From JALONH01 sp046329235 (GTDB lineage: Bacteria; Bacteroidota; Bacteroidia; Cytophagales; Cytophagaceae): a stretch of 64,000 nt of DNA. The stretch covers positions 1-64,000 of the forward strand of contig JAXLVA010000001.1 of assembly GCA_046329235.1 (NCBI GenBank). Direction: 5' to 3'. The translations under genes were made by a program, and so were the position numbers. The notes beneath the pieces are model-generated. The model was given only the letters and a program-made list of their open reading frames with translations, was not told the DNA's origin and did no database searches. Below, piece by piece: positions 34,193 through 43,529 of this stretch (positions are counted from its first letter, which is position 1; the number at the start of each line of letters is the position of its first letter).

Positions 34193-36649
34193 ATGAAAGT
34201 TTTAAAGTTCGGAGGTACCTCCGTTGGTTCTGTTGATAGCATCAAACAAGTGGCTGCTATTTTAGGTGGATTACACAAAAAGAAACAGAAGTTTATTGTC
34301 GTATGTTCTGCTATGTCCGGTGTCACGAACACTTTAGTAGAATTAGGTCAAAAGGCTTCAACAACGGATGCTACATACACGCAAGTTTTAAAATCTTTAG
34401 AACAGAAACATGTTCAAGCTGCTAAAACTTTGTTAGACGTAAAAGCACAAAGTAAAGCAGTAGCTCAAATCAAATTATTAATCAACGAACTTCAAGATTT
34501 GTTACACGGTATTTTCTTGTTAAAAGAATTATCACCGCGTACCAATGATTTACTATTAAGCTTTGGCGAGCGTTTGTCTTGTTACTTGGTGGCTGAGTAT
34601 GTAAAACAAGAAGGTATTCCGGTTGATTTCCTTGATGCTCGTGAAGTTATCCGTACAGATGCCAACTTTGGTAATGCACGTGTTGACTTCAAGAAAACAG
34701 ATAAACTGGTTAAAGAATATCTGAAAGATAAAAAACATAGTATTGTAGTTACCGGCTTCATCGGTTCTACAGATAAAAATGAAACGACAACTTTAGGTCG
34801 TGGTGGTTCTGATTATACAGCATCCATCTTTGGTGCTGCTGTAGATACAGATGCTATCGAAATCTGGACAGACGTAGATGGTGTAATGACGGCTGATCCA
34901 CGTAAAGTGAAAAGTGCATTTACTCTAGACGAAGTGTCTTATGTAGAGATGATGGAGCTATCTCACTTTGGTGCTAAAGTAATTTATCCTCCAACGTTAC
35001 AACCGGCATTCAAAAAACGTATTCCAATCTGGATTAAAAACACGTTCAATCCGGAATTCATTGGAACATTAATTTCTGAAAAAACGAAGAACTCTAACTA
35101 CTTGGTTAAAGGAGTTACTTCTATTGAAAATATTTCCTTGTTAAATCTTACCGGTTCCGGTATGGTAGGTGTGCCTGGTGTATCCGGTCGTTTGTTCGGT
35201 GCGTTAGCGCGTCATCAAATCAACGTAGTCTTGATTACTCAAGCTTCTTCTGAACACTCAATCTGTTTTGTGATTGATTCTAAAGATACCAATAGAGCTC
35301 GAGTAGCAGTGGAAGAAGAGTTTACCTATGAAATGCAACAAGGTAAAATTGATAAGTTAGTAGAGAAACATGAGTTAGCTATTGTTGCTATTGTAGGTGA
35401 CAACATGCGTAACACTCCTGGTATCTCCGGTAAATTGTTTGGTGCTTTAGGTAAAAACGGTATCAACGTAGTAGCTATCGCTCAAGGGTCTTCTGAGATT
35501 AACTTATCCGTAGTTATCCCTAAAACCGATTTAACTAAAGCGTTAAACATTATTCATGAGTCGTTCTTTATTAGCGACACGAAAGACATGAACGTGTTTA
35601 TAGTCGGTGTTGGTTTGATAGGTAGTACTTTGATTAAACAAATTCAAAAACAAGCTTCTTACTTATCCAAAGAGAAGAATATCAAAATTAATATCGTTGG
35701 TTTAGCTAACTCTAGAAAGATGTTAATTCAACCAAACGGTATAGCGTTCTCTTCTTGGAAAGATAAATTAGACGGTGCGGACAAAGCCGATATTAAATCA
35801 TTTGTGAAGAAAATGATTGAGTTGAATTTGCCTAACACCATCTTCGTAGATAATACGTCACACAAAGAAGTAGTAGAGCACTATCATTCTATTTTAGATG
35901 CATCTATCTCCGTAGTGACTCCAAATAAATTAGCGAATTCTAGTTTATTTAAAGACTATAAGAAATTACAAGAAACAGCTTTCAGACGTAGAGTGAAGTT
36001 CTTGTATGAAACGAACGTAGGTGCAGGTTTGCCTGTCATCAGTACGTTGAGTGACTTGAAAGACTCAGGTGATAAAATCATTCGTATCGAAGGTGTTCTT
36101 TCCGGTACTTTGTCTTACATCTTCAATACGTTCAAAGGAGATAAAAAATTCTCTGACGTAGTGAAAGAAGCAAAAGAAAAAGGATATACTGAGCCGGATC
36201 CACGTGATGACTTGAACGGTAAAGACGTTGCTCGTAAAATATTAATCTTATCTCGTGATGCAGGTTTTGAATTAGAAATGGATGATGTAGAAATTGAAAA
36301 CATTCTACCGGCTCCATGTCTGAAAGCAAAAACTGTAGACGAGTTCTTTGCTCAATTAGAGAAGAACAATGATGTTTTTGCAAAACGTAGAGGCGAAGCA
36401 GATAAAGCAGGTAAGGTATTGCGCTTCATTGCTAAGTTAGAAGATGGTAAAGCTACTGTATCATTACAAGCAGTAGATGCATCACATCCTTTCTATAGCT
36501 TATCCGGAAGTGATAACATGATATCGTTTACTACAGAACGTTACAAAGACCGTCCGTTAGTAGTGAAAGGACCTGGAGCAGGTGCAGAAGTAACGGCTGC
36601 CGGTGTGTTTGCCGATATCTTAAGAATTAGTAATTATTTAAAAGGCTAA
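34193..36649 (+). CDS. thrA: Bifunctional aspartate kinase / homoserine dehydrogenase I
   Basis: An 818-residue fusion. The aspartokinase domain starts with MKVLKFGGTSVGS and covers about 1-300; two ACT regulatory repeats lie at about 310-455 (LLNLTGSGMVGVPGVSGRLFGAL and VAIVGDNMRNTPGISGKLFGAL are the paired ACT signatures), implying allosteric feedback, probably by threonine; the homoserine dehydrogenase domain from about 463 begins with VFIVGVGLIGS and has the ETNVGAGLPVI motif. First of three threonine genes, 11 bp before thrB. Confidence 0.97.
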   Translation: MKVLKFGGTSVGSVDSIKQVAAILGGLHKKKQKFIVVCSAMSGVTNTLVELGQKASTTDATYTQVLKSLEQKHVQAAKTLLDVKAQSKAVAQIKLLINELQDLLHGIFLLKELSPRTNDLLLSFGERLSCYLVAEYVKQEGIPVDFLDAREVIRTDANFGNARVDFKKTDKLVKEYLKDKKHSIVVTGFIGSTDKNETTTLGRGGSDYTASIFGAAVDTDAIEIWTDVDGVMTADPRKVKSAFTLDEVSYVEMMELSHFGAKVIYPPTLQPAFKKRIPIWIKNTFNPEFIGTLISEKTKNSNYLVKGVTSIENISLLNLTGSGMVGVPGVSGRLFGALARHQINVVLITQASSEHSICFVIDSKDTNRARVAVEEEFTYEMQQGKIDKLVEKHELAIVAIVGDNMRNTPGISGKLFGALGKNGINVVAIAQGSSEINLSVVIPKTDLTKALNIIHESFFISDTKDMNVFIVGVGLIGSTLIKQIQKQASYLSKEKNIKINIVGLANSRKMLIQPNGIAFSSWKDKLDGADKADIKSFVKKMIELNLPNTIFVDNTSHKEVVEHYHSILDASISVVTPNKLANSSLFKDYKKLQETAFRRRVKFLYETNVGAGLPVISTLSDLKDSGDKIIRIEGVLSGTLSYIFNTFKGDKKFSDVVKEAKEKGYTEPDPRDDLNGKDVARKILILSRDAGFELEMDDVEIENILPAPCLKAKTVDEFFAQLEKNNDVFAKRRGEADKAGKVLRFIAKLEDGKATVSLQAVDASHPFYSLSGSDNMISFTTERYKDRPLVVKGPGAGAEVTAAGVFADILRISNYLKG

Positions 36650-36660
36650 GGAATATCCTG

Positions 36661-37593
36661 ATGGCTAAAAGCATAAAAGTATTTGCGCCTGCAACCGTAG
36701 CTAATGTGGCATGTGGTTTTGATGTACTCGGCTTTGCCGTGAACGAACCGGGCGATGAAGTAATTCTTACTTTGTCTGATAAACCGGGCGTACGCATCAA
36801 ATCCATCAGCGGTGATGAAGGACGCTTACCCATGGAAGCTGACCGTAACACGGTAAGTATTTCTATTTTGAATTACTTAGACAAACTAGGAATTCAACAA
36901 GGGGTAGAAATTGATTTGATTAAAAAAATGCCTCTAGGTTCAGGTTTAGGTTCCAGTGCTGCTTCTACGGTAGCCGGAGTATATGCCATCAATGAACTAT
37001 TAGATAAACCTATGGCGGTAAAAGATTTATTACCGTTTGCCATGGAAGGGGAGCGCATTGCGAGTGGTTCTGCTCATGCAGACAACGTAGCTCCATGTTT
37101 GTTAGGAGGATTTGTATTGGTAAGAAGTTATTCTCCTTTGGATGTAATTAAATTACCGGTACCTAAAAATTTATATGCAACCATCGTGCATCCACATGTG
37201 GAAGTGCAGACTAGAGATGCTCGTAACATTCTACGCAAACAAGTAGAGTTGAGCGATGCGGTTACTCAGTGGGGTAACGTAGGAGGTTTAGTAGCAGGAT
37301 TATTAATGGAGGATATCGCGTTAATTGGTCGCTCTTTACAAGATGTGATTGTAGAGCCGGTGCGTTCCGTGTTGATTCCGGGCTTTGATGATGTGAAACA
37401 AGCAGCGATGGAAGCGGGTGCTTTAGGAGGTTCTATCTCCGGTTCCGGTCCATCCGTGTTTGCGTTAAGTACATCGTTAGAGGTGGCTAAGAAAATAGGC
37501 AAAGCCATGTATGATGCATTTGCTCAATATAAAATTGAAAGTGATGTATTTGTGTCACCTATCAATCCGGAAGGTCCTAAAGTAATAGGATAA
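36661..37593 (+). CDS. thrB: Homoserine kinase
   Basis: GHMP family kinase of 310 residues. The ATP motif MPLGSGLGSSAASTVAG and the third GHMP motif ALGGSISGSGPSVFAL are both present. Part of thrABC. A 136-bp gap with two palindromic repeats separates it from thrC. Confidence 0.97.
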   Translation: MAKSIKVFAPATVANVACGFDVLGFAVNEPGDEVILTLSDKPGVRIKSISGDEGRLPMEADRNTVSISILNYLDKLGIQQGVEIDLIKKMPLGSGLGSSAASTVAGVYAINELLDKPMAVKDLLPFAMEGERIASGSAHADNVAPCLLGGFVLVRSYSPLDVIKLPVPKNLYATIVHPHVEVQTRDARNILRKQVELSDAVTQWGNVGGLVAGLLMEDIALIGRSLQDVIVEPVRSVLIPGFDDVKQAAMEAGALGGSISGSGPSVFALSTSLEVAKKIGKAMYDAFAQYKIESDVFVSPINPEGPKVIG

Positions 37594-37599
37594 GGCCTT

Positions 37600-37619
37600 A
37601 GTTCGTGTCTTCACGAACT
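37600..37619. repeat. GTGTCC-family palindrome (single arm)
   Basis: AGTTCGTG-TCTT-CACGAACT, an 8-bp perfect stem just after the thrB stop. Related to the paired elements at 47357-47413 and 52488-52541. Confidence 0.6.
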
Positions 37620-37638
37620 GAAATGCGATTACCTTTCT

Positions 37639-37718
37639 AAACATTGGAGGTTTCGTTCGAGATAGAGAATAAGTAAATTAAATAATACATCGTACCGATA
37701 CATAAACCTTCAAGGTTT
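37639..37718. repeat. AAACCTTGCAGGTTT-family REPIN, degenerate copy
   Basis: AAACATTGGAGGTTT (37639-37653) and AAACCTTCAAGGTTT (37704-37718) resemble the intact pair at 46831-46910. They fill the thrB-thrC gap, which otherwise has no feature. Confidence 0.5.
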
Positions 37719-37747
37719 GGTAAAGTGAGATGAAAAAAATAACCGTA

Positions 37748-39052
37748 ATGAAATTATATAGTACCAAACGTTCCGTACCTGAAGTAGATTTGAAAGAAGC
37801 CGTGTTTAAAGGCTTACCGGATGACAATGGATTGTACATGCCGGAATCTATTCCGACGTTACCTGCATCTTTTTACGAAAACATAGATAAGCTTTCTTTT
37901 CAAGAGATGGCATTTGAAGTATCGAAGGCTTTAATTGGTCAAGATGTTCCGGATGCGGATTTGAAAGCGATTATTGACGATGTATTAAACTTTGATGCAC
38001 CGGTGGTAAAAGTGGAAGACAATATCCATGTATTGGAATTGTTCCATGGTCCGTCGTTAGCGTTCAAAGATTTTGGTGCACGTTTTATGTCTCGTTTGAT
38101 GGCGTATTTCTTACGTAAAGAAAACAAACGCATCACGATTTTAGTAGCTACTTCCGGAGATACTGGTTCTGCGGTGGCGCAAGGCTTCTTGAACACACCG
38201 GGAATTGATGTAGTTATTTTATATCCAAGTGGTAAAGTAAGTGACTTACAAGAAAAGCAATTAACTACTTTAGGTAATAATATAGTAGCATTAGAAATAG
38301 ATGGTGTTTTTGACGATTGTCAACGCATGGTGAAAGAAGCATTCTTAGATAAAGAATTAACTTCTAAGATGAACTTGTCTTCTGCGAACTCTATTAACAT
38401 AAGTCGTTTGATTCCTCAGTCGTTCTACTACTTCTATGCGTACGCGCAAACGAAGAAGTTAGGTAAGCCTGTCGTGTTCTCGGTACCGAGTGGAAACTTT
38501 GGTAACATTTGTGGTGGATTAATTGCGAAGCGCATGGGATTGCCAATAGCTAAGTTTGTAGCTTCTACCAATGCGAATGATGTGATTCCAAAATATTTGA
38601 ATACCGGATTATTTGAACCTAGACCTTCCGTGGCTACGATTAGTAACGCGATGGACGTAGGAAATCCAAGCAACTACCAACGTATGGTAGAATTGTATGG
38701 TAATGATTTAAATGCCTTGAAAAAAGATGTAGTAGGAAAAGCGTACGATGATAAGACTACAGCTGCTGCATTGAAAGACGTATATACACGCACAGGATAT
38801 GTAATGGATCCACACGGAGCGGTAGGGTATTTAGGATTGAAAGAATATTTAAAAGAGAGCGGTAGCGATGCTACAGGTATCTTCTTAGCAACGGCACATC
38901 CGGCTAAGTTTATTGAAGTGGTGAATGAGGTGATTGAGAAAGAAGTGGAGATTCCTCAGCGACTACTGGAAGTGGCGAAGAAGGAAAAAGTTTCCATTCC
39001 TATGAAAGCTGACTTTGCACTTTTGAAAAAGTATTTGTTAGAAAGAAAATAA
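37748..39052 (+). CDS. thrC: Threonine synthase
   Basis: PLP enzyme converting O-phosphohomoserine to threonine, 434 residues. The PLP lysine is in the motif SLAFKDFGARFM, and the phosphate-binding loop is SGNFGNICGG. Starts at MKLYSTKRSVPEVDLKEA, the typical family N-terminus; an alternative ATG at 37730 adds six residues. Followed by an intrinsic terminator, so it ends the thr operon. Confidence 0.96.
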   Translation: MKLYSTKRSVPEVDLKEAVFKGLPDDNGLYMPESIPTLPASFYENIDKLSFQEMAFEVSKALIGQDVPDADLKAIIDDVLNFDAPVVKVEDNIHVLELFHGPSLAFKDFGARFMSRLMAYFLRKENKRITILVATSGDTGSAVAQGFLNTPGIDVVILYPSGKVSDLQEKQLTTLGNNIVALEIDGVFDDCQRMVKEAFLDKELTSKMNLSSANSINISRLIPQSFYYFYAYAQTKKLGKPVVFSVPSGNFGNICGGLIAKRMGLPIAKFVASTNANDVIPKYLNTGLFEPRPSVATISNAMDVGNPSNYQRMVELYGNDLNALKKDVVGKAYDDKTTAAALKDVYTRTGYVMDPHGAVGYLGLKEYLKESGSDATGIFLATAHPAKFIEVVNEVIEKEVEIPQRLLEVAKKEKVSIPMKADFALLKKYLLERK

Positions 39053-39058
39053 GAATAC

Positions 39059-39087
39059 AAGCCTCGATGAAAGTCGAGGCTTTTTTG
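39059..39087 (+). terminator. Intrinsic terminator after thrC
   Basis: GCCTCGA-tgaaag-TCGAGGC followed by six T. It uses the recurring GCCTCGA stem. The remaining gap 39088-39350 is AT-rich and I see no gene or repeat in it. Confidence 0.9.
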
Positions 39088-39350
39088 TTTTTGAGGTATT
39101 GATTTAATCAATACTGGACTTATACTTTTAGGTAAATACAAATCATTTTTTCAATAGTAGTTTTGGCATGAGCAGATTAAAGGAATAGGAGGTGTTGACA
39201 GTTTTGTGCTACATTTCCTGCTAAATCTTTATTTATTTGCATGCTAATTTATTGTGTGTATTTAGTATTGGTATCTTGTTGAATATTTGCATTTTAAATT
39301 AAATCTTGCTAATTTGTGTTAAAGTGGTGAGTAAATAAATATTATTTATT

Positions 39351-40511
39351 GTGGCTAAATTTAGACATTTTGATTTACGGTTAGTTCAACCCAGTTTTGA
39401 CTCAAGGTTGACAGACTTAGTTATCGAATTGGACCATCTAAGAAAAAAGAGATTAGGGGGAACTACCCATCCGCATGTATTTTTTCAACTTAAAAGTATA
39501 TTTCAGACATTAGAGAGTATTGGTTCAGCAAGAATAGAAGGGAATAATACTACAATAGCTGAATTTATTGAAACTAAAATTGAGGAAAGGGAATATGTAA
39601 ATGAGCAAATTCAAGAAATTAGAAATATAGAAAAGTGTTTAAATTATATAGAAGAGAAGAAGGAGCAAATACCAATAGGGAGATTTTTTATAAGTGATCT
39701 TCATCACATGATAGTAGAAGGCTTAACACCACCGCCTAAAGGAGAAGGTGATTTGACGCCTGGGGCATATCGTAGTCATGCAGTTGAAATTAAAGGGGCC
39801 TCTCATAAACCGCCAGAAACACAACAGCAAATTGATCATTATATGCTTGAGCTTTTTGATTTTATCAATGAGGAAACTTCCCCCAAATATGATTTGTTGA
39901 AAATGGCTATTGCGCATCATAGATTTATGTGGATTCACCCGTATGGTAATGGGAATGGTAGAGTTGGTCGATTGTTTACATATGCTTTATTAGTAAAAGC
40001 TGGCTTTAATGTTCATGTGGGAAGAATACTAAACCCAACAGCAATTTTTTGTAATGATAGAGATCAATATTATAGATTCCTATCAAGTGCAGATAATGGT
40101 AGTGATGAGGGTTTAATTAATTGGTGTACGTATGTTTTAGAAGGATTAAAAGCAGAAATTGATAAAATAGATATGTTGTTAGATTACGAATATCTAAAAG
40201 AATCGATTCTTATACCTGCATTGAATTATTCAAAAACGATGAAATACATTGATGATAGAGAATATAGAATTCTTAAAATCACAGTAGAGAAACAAGTAGT
40301 TCAAAATTCTGATATTCAGGAAGTATTAAAAGATAATCATATGACTTCAATTTCTAGATATATAAGAGTATTGAAAGAGAAAAAAATGCTTGTTAGTGAA
40401 AAACAAAATATTCGAAAATACCATATAAATTTTACAAATAATTTCTTAATAAGAAGTGTGATAAAAATACTTGAAGAGGAAGGCTTCATTCCAATGAAAA
40501 CAAATGTATAA
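39351..40511 (+). CDS. Fic family protein (class II, N-terminally autoinhibited AMPylase)
   Basis: A 386-residue protein with the complete Fic motif HPYGNGNGRVGR, beginning at His196, expected to transfer AMP to a protein target. The autoinhibitory motif (S/T)-x3-E-(G/N) is at Ser59-Gly64 (SARIEG) before the Fic core, so it is a class II protein in which Glu63 blocks ATP. A C-terminal winged-helix domain (about 300-370) is likely. The start is GTG. Isolated, AT-rich gene followed by an unknown gene; it might be a toxin-like or signalling protein. No obvious separate antitoxin is needed. Confidence 0.88.
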   Translation: MAKFRHFDLRLVQPSFDSRLTDLVIELDHLRKKRLGGTTHPHVFFQLKSIFQTLESIGSARIEGNNTTIAEFIETKIEEREYVNEQIQEIRNIEKCLNYIEEKKEQIPIGRFFISDLHHMIVEGLTPPPKGEGDLTPGAYRSHAVEIKGASHKPPETQQQIDHYMLELFDFINEETSPKYDLLKMAIAHHRFMWIHPYGNGNGRVGRLFTYALLVKAGFNVHVGRILNPTAIFCNDRDQYYRFLSSADNGSDEGLINWCTYVLEGLKAEIDKIDMLLDYEYLKESILIPALNYSKTMKYIDDREYRILKITVEKQVVQNSDIQEVLKDNHMTSISRYIRVLKEKKMLVSEKQNIRKYHINFTNNFLIRSVIKILEEEGFIPMKTNV

Positions 40512-40627
40512 ACAATGTAAATATCATTTATACATTATAGGTACTAGAGATTAGCGAAGGGTTGAAACGTCTCTAATTTTAGTAGTCATAGTTTGTAGGT
40601 AATGCATATCTTGTCCAAGATTAATAG

Positions 40628-41317
40628 ATGGAAAAGCTTAATAATATAAGGTTTGACGATTGGAGCGAAAAGGCAATTTCAAATCCCCTAATGAAAGGAA
40701 GTACTATAGAGTATCTCTTTCCTGTTAAGTTTGAAAAATATTGTAAAATATTTCATCCATTTTGTCTGTCTCCTGACTATGAAAAAATGAAAGATGAATA
40801 TTGGGCTTATAGTGAAGAAGATAACTTGGTTGATTTAGATAGTTATTTACCTAAACCCTTGAAAATATTAGCTCAAATACTTGGACATAATTTTGACAAA
40901 CGTTATTCGACTGAAAAAATCGTAAGTGTTTTTGGGCGTCGTCAACCTAAATGGTTTCTTTATCCTGCTGAAGGTACTTTAGATTCACTAATACTACCAC
41001 AACTTACAAAACTCCTTTCTAAGTACTCAAAAAGTCAAATTTGTTATTTTCACTATGTACAATATGCAATATCTACATATGAAACAACAATTTTTAAAGG
41101 AGTAGTTAGTGAATTGCCCAAGACTGTTCAAGTTGGATTTGCTGGAACACCCAATACTGTTTGGCCTGAATCAAAAGAATGGTATCTATATACAAATTTT
41201 GATGCAGACTATACTTTAATTGGAGGTAGGAAGGATATGATTAATGAGATTCTTTCGAGTGAAGAAATTGAAGCTTTAGAATGGGATCTTAATGATATTT
41301 TTTATCTAGAAGATTAA
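40628..41317 (+). CDS. Hypothetical protein next to Fic gene
   Basis: A 229-residue soluble protein with many aromatic residues, predicted mixed alpha/beta. I recognise no domain; the overall look (short, acidic C-terminus, W-x-L-Y-T-N segments) resembles immunity-like proteins of the SUKH/DUF group but without a diagnostic motif. It lies 116 bp after the Fic gene in the same orientation and shares its AT-rich composition. Function unknown. Confidence 0.6.
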   Translation: MEKLNNIRFDDWSEKAISNPLMKGSTIEYLFPVKFEKYCKIFHPFCLSPDYEKMKDEYWAYSEEDNLVDLDSYLPKPLKILAQILGHNFDKRYSTEKIVSVFGRRQPKWFLYPAEGTLDSLILPQLTKLLSKYSKSQICYFHYVQYAISTYETTIFKGVVSELPKTVQVGFAGTPNTVWPESKEWYLYTNFDADYTLIGGRKDMINEILSSEEIEALEWDLNDIFYLED

Positions 41318-41333
41318 AGTGTCGAAGAAGTCA

Positions 41334-41357
41334 GATAAAAGCGGATTTGTAATCCGC
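41334..41357 (-). terminator. Hairpin terminator after AraC/DJ-1 regulator gene
   Basis: GCGGATT-3 nt-AATCCGC; on the minus strand it is followed by TTTTAT, just after the stop of the gene ending at 41363. Not clearly functional on the plus strand. Confidence 0.6.
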
Positions 41358-41362
41358 AAGAC

Positions 41363-42340
41363 TCACACTCCCTTACTATACCTACTCTTATACGCTAACG
41401 GCGACATGCCTGTGATTTTTCTAAAGACTTCCCTAAATGCTTTGGGGTCGGAGTAGCCCACTTCGTACATGATTTCATGAATGTTTTTTCGGCCTGCTTC
41501 AAATCCTTTTTTGGCAGCTTCCATTTTAACCCGTTGAATGTATTCTACCGGAGAGTTTCCCGTTGCTTTCATAAAGCGGCGGTCGAAGTTACGTCGGCTA
41601 ACGGCACAGGTAGAGGAGAGTTCGTCTACCGATATTTTATCTTGTACATGCTCTTCTATATATTGTTGTGCTTTTAAGATAGCATCATCTTCATGTTGTT
41701 TTTGACCATTGAAAATCATGAATCCGGATTGACTGCTACGTTCCATATCTATCTGAAAAACTTTAGAACAGAAAATAGCGGTCTCTCGATTGTAATATTT
41801 TTCGATGAGATAAATAATCAAGTTTAAAAAAGAGTAAGCACCACCGTTGGTATAAATACCTTTTTCATCGGTGATGAGTTTGTCCGGAAGTAAATGGACT
41901 TGCGTAAATAAATTTCTAAAATCATTTGCAGCACTCCAGTGAGTAGAACAACTTAGTCCGTTGAGTAATCCAGTATTCGCAAGAAGAAACGCTCCGGTAC
42001 AGATGCTGGCGATTTCTGCTCCACTCTTATATTGTTTTTCAATCCAAGGTATAAGTTCTTTGTTGTCTCGAATGGCTTGTTGATATTGATGATTTAAAGA
42101 AGGGATGATGACTACATCCGTTTTTGCAATGGATGAGATCGTCGTGTGTGGTTTAACAGAAAATAGACCATCATAATAATCTACCGAAGTAGCGGTGCCT
42201 ACGAGTTCAATTTTAAACAAAGGCGCTTTTCCTGATCGAGCCCAATAAGCCTCAGCTCTCGAAAATATTTTATAGGACCCAACAATACTGCTCAGGTTAT
42301 TTCCTTCTCCGTTCGGAATTAAGATGGTTAGGTGTTTCAT
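41363..42340 (-). CDS. GlxA-like transcriptional regulator (DJ-1/PfpI plus AraC HTH)
   Basis: A 325-residue protein with an N-terminal DJ-1/PfpI-like domain (about 1-190) that has the nucleophile-elbow motif SICTGAFLLANTGLL, and a C-terminal AraC/XylS DNA-binding domain with two HTH units ending in VGYSDPKAFREVFRKITGMSPLAYKSRY. GlxA-type proteins are regulators rather than amidotransferases. It is divergent from the SRPBCC gene pair with 113 bp between, so it may control that pair. Ligand unknown. Confidence 0.9.
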   Translation of the reverse strand: MKHLTILIPNGEGNNLSSIVGSYKIFSRAEAYWARSGKAPLFKIELVGTATSVDYYDGLFSVKPHTTISSIAKTDVVIIPSLNHQYQQAIRDNKELIPWIEKQYKSGAEIASICTGAFLLANTGLLNGLSCSTHWSAANDFRNLFTQVHLLPDKLITDEKGIYTNGGAYSFLNLIIYLIEKYYNRETAIFCSKVFQIDMERSSQSGFMIFNGQKQHEDDAILKAQQYIEEHVQDKISVDELSSTCAVSRRNFDRRFMKATGNSPVEYIQRVKMEAAKKGFEAGRKNIHEIMYEVGYSDPKAFREVFRKITGMSPLAYKSRYSKGV

Positions 42341-42453
42341 TATATATAAAGATAAGAAAACTATAATGTCCTAAACAACCCTTCAGAATGGCTGTTTTTA
42401 CCCCTTCATTTACCAGAAAAGCCATTATGTTTGTAGAGTAACATAGAAATCTT

Positions 42454-42897
42454 ATGACTAAAGACTTTACTAAATCATTTTTGGTGAACCTATCGGCGCC
42501 GGAAGTGTTTCACCAAGTCATCGATGCACGTGCTTGGTGGTCGGGATTATTTGATGAGGAATTTACAGGCTCATCGAATCAATTGAATAAGGAATTTGAA
42601 TTTAGAGCCGGAGATGGACTTCATTATACCAAACAGAAATTAGTGGAAGTAATTCCTAATCAAAAAGTGGTTTGGTTAGTAACGGAAAGTAATTTGAGTT
42701 TTCTTCAACATCCGGAAGAGTGGGTGGGGACTAAACTTATTTTTGACATCGTCGAAGAAAAAGGCAAAATCAAGGTTACGTTTACACATCAAGGATTACA
42801 TCCTAAAGTCGAATGTTATGATGCATGCGCTCCGGCTTGGACGCAGTACTTGGAGCAAAAGTTGTTGCCTTTATTAAATTCAGTGAAGCAAACCTAA
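42454..42897 (+). CDS. SRPBCC (START-like) domain protein, cytosolic copy
   Basis: A 147-residue protein lacking a signal peptide, made of one SRPBCC/AHSA1-like ligand-binding domain: the early helix WWSGLFDE, LVEVIPNQKVVWLV and the C-terminal helix AWTQYLEQKLLPLL. It resembles the next gene across the whole domain, with shared PNQKVV, EWV, and TFTHQGL-like segments. Divergent from a GlxA-like regulator. Confidence 0.82.
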   Translation: MTKDFTKSFLVNLSAPEVFHQVIDARAWWSGLFDEEFTGSSNQLNKEFEFRAGDGLHYTKQKLVEVIPNQKVVWLVTESNLSFLQHPEEWVGTKLIFDIVEEKGKIKVTFTHQGLHPKVECYDACAPAWTQYLEQKLLPLLNSVKQT

Positions 42898-42900
42898 ATA

Positions 42901-43496
42901 TGAAAGGTATTATTATTTCGGTCATCATCATTAGTATATTTTGGGGATGCCAAACATCAACCACTACAGAACTATCCGATTCAACTAAAATCAATTCAAT
43001 GAAAATGGAAAATAAAAGTTTTACTTCCACTATCATCGTTTCTAAATCTCCGGCCGATGTTTTCAAATCTATTCAAAACTTCAGAGGTTGGTGGAGCGAA
43101 GAGATAGAAGGCAAAACAGATAGTTTGAACGAAGTCTTTTTTTACCATTACAAAGATATTCATCTGTGTAAAATGAAATTGGTGGAAGCTACTCCGAATC
43201 AAAAAGTAGTATATAAAGTGGTAGAGAATGAGTTTAATTTTGTAGAGGATAAAACAGAATGGGTAAATACTCTACTAGTATTTGATATTCTTTCTGAAAA
43301 TGGAAAAACTAAAGTGGTGTTCACGCACGAAGGCTTAGTACCTGAATACGCATGCTATGAAGTCTGTAATGATGCTTGGACCGGTTATATTCAAAATAGT
43401 CTAAAGTCATATATTGAAACCGGAATAGGAACTCCTAATCCTAAAGATAAGGATGGTTTTAATGCGGAATTAGCAAAGAAGTGGAAGCTGGACTGA
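42901..43496 (+). CDS. SRPBCC domain lipoprotein, exported paralogue
   Basis: A 198-residue protein that I start at 42901, where a lipoprotein signal peptide begins (MKGIIISVIIISIFWGC, Cys17 lipidated). The remainder is an SRPBCC domain paralogous to the gene 3 bp upstream, with WWSEE, PNQKVVYKV, TEWVNTL and VVFTHEGLVPEY in matching positions. An earlier in-frame start at 42825 would overlap the previous gene and remove the signal peptide. A small-molecule binding protein on the cell envelope is plausible. Confidence 0.8.
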
Positions 43497-43529
43497 TCTA
43501 AAACGGAATTGTTTATACATTCTATGTTT

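Noticed and set aside
40628..41317. Separate antitoxin of the Fic gene
   Set aside because: Class II Fic proteins carry their inhibitory helix internally (Ser59-Gly64), and the gene follows at 116 bp without overlap; the relationship is only positional.
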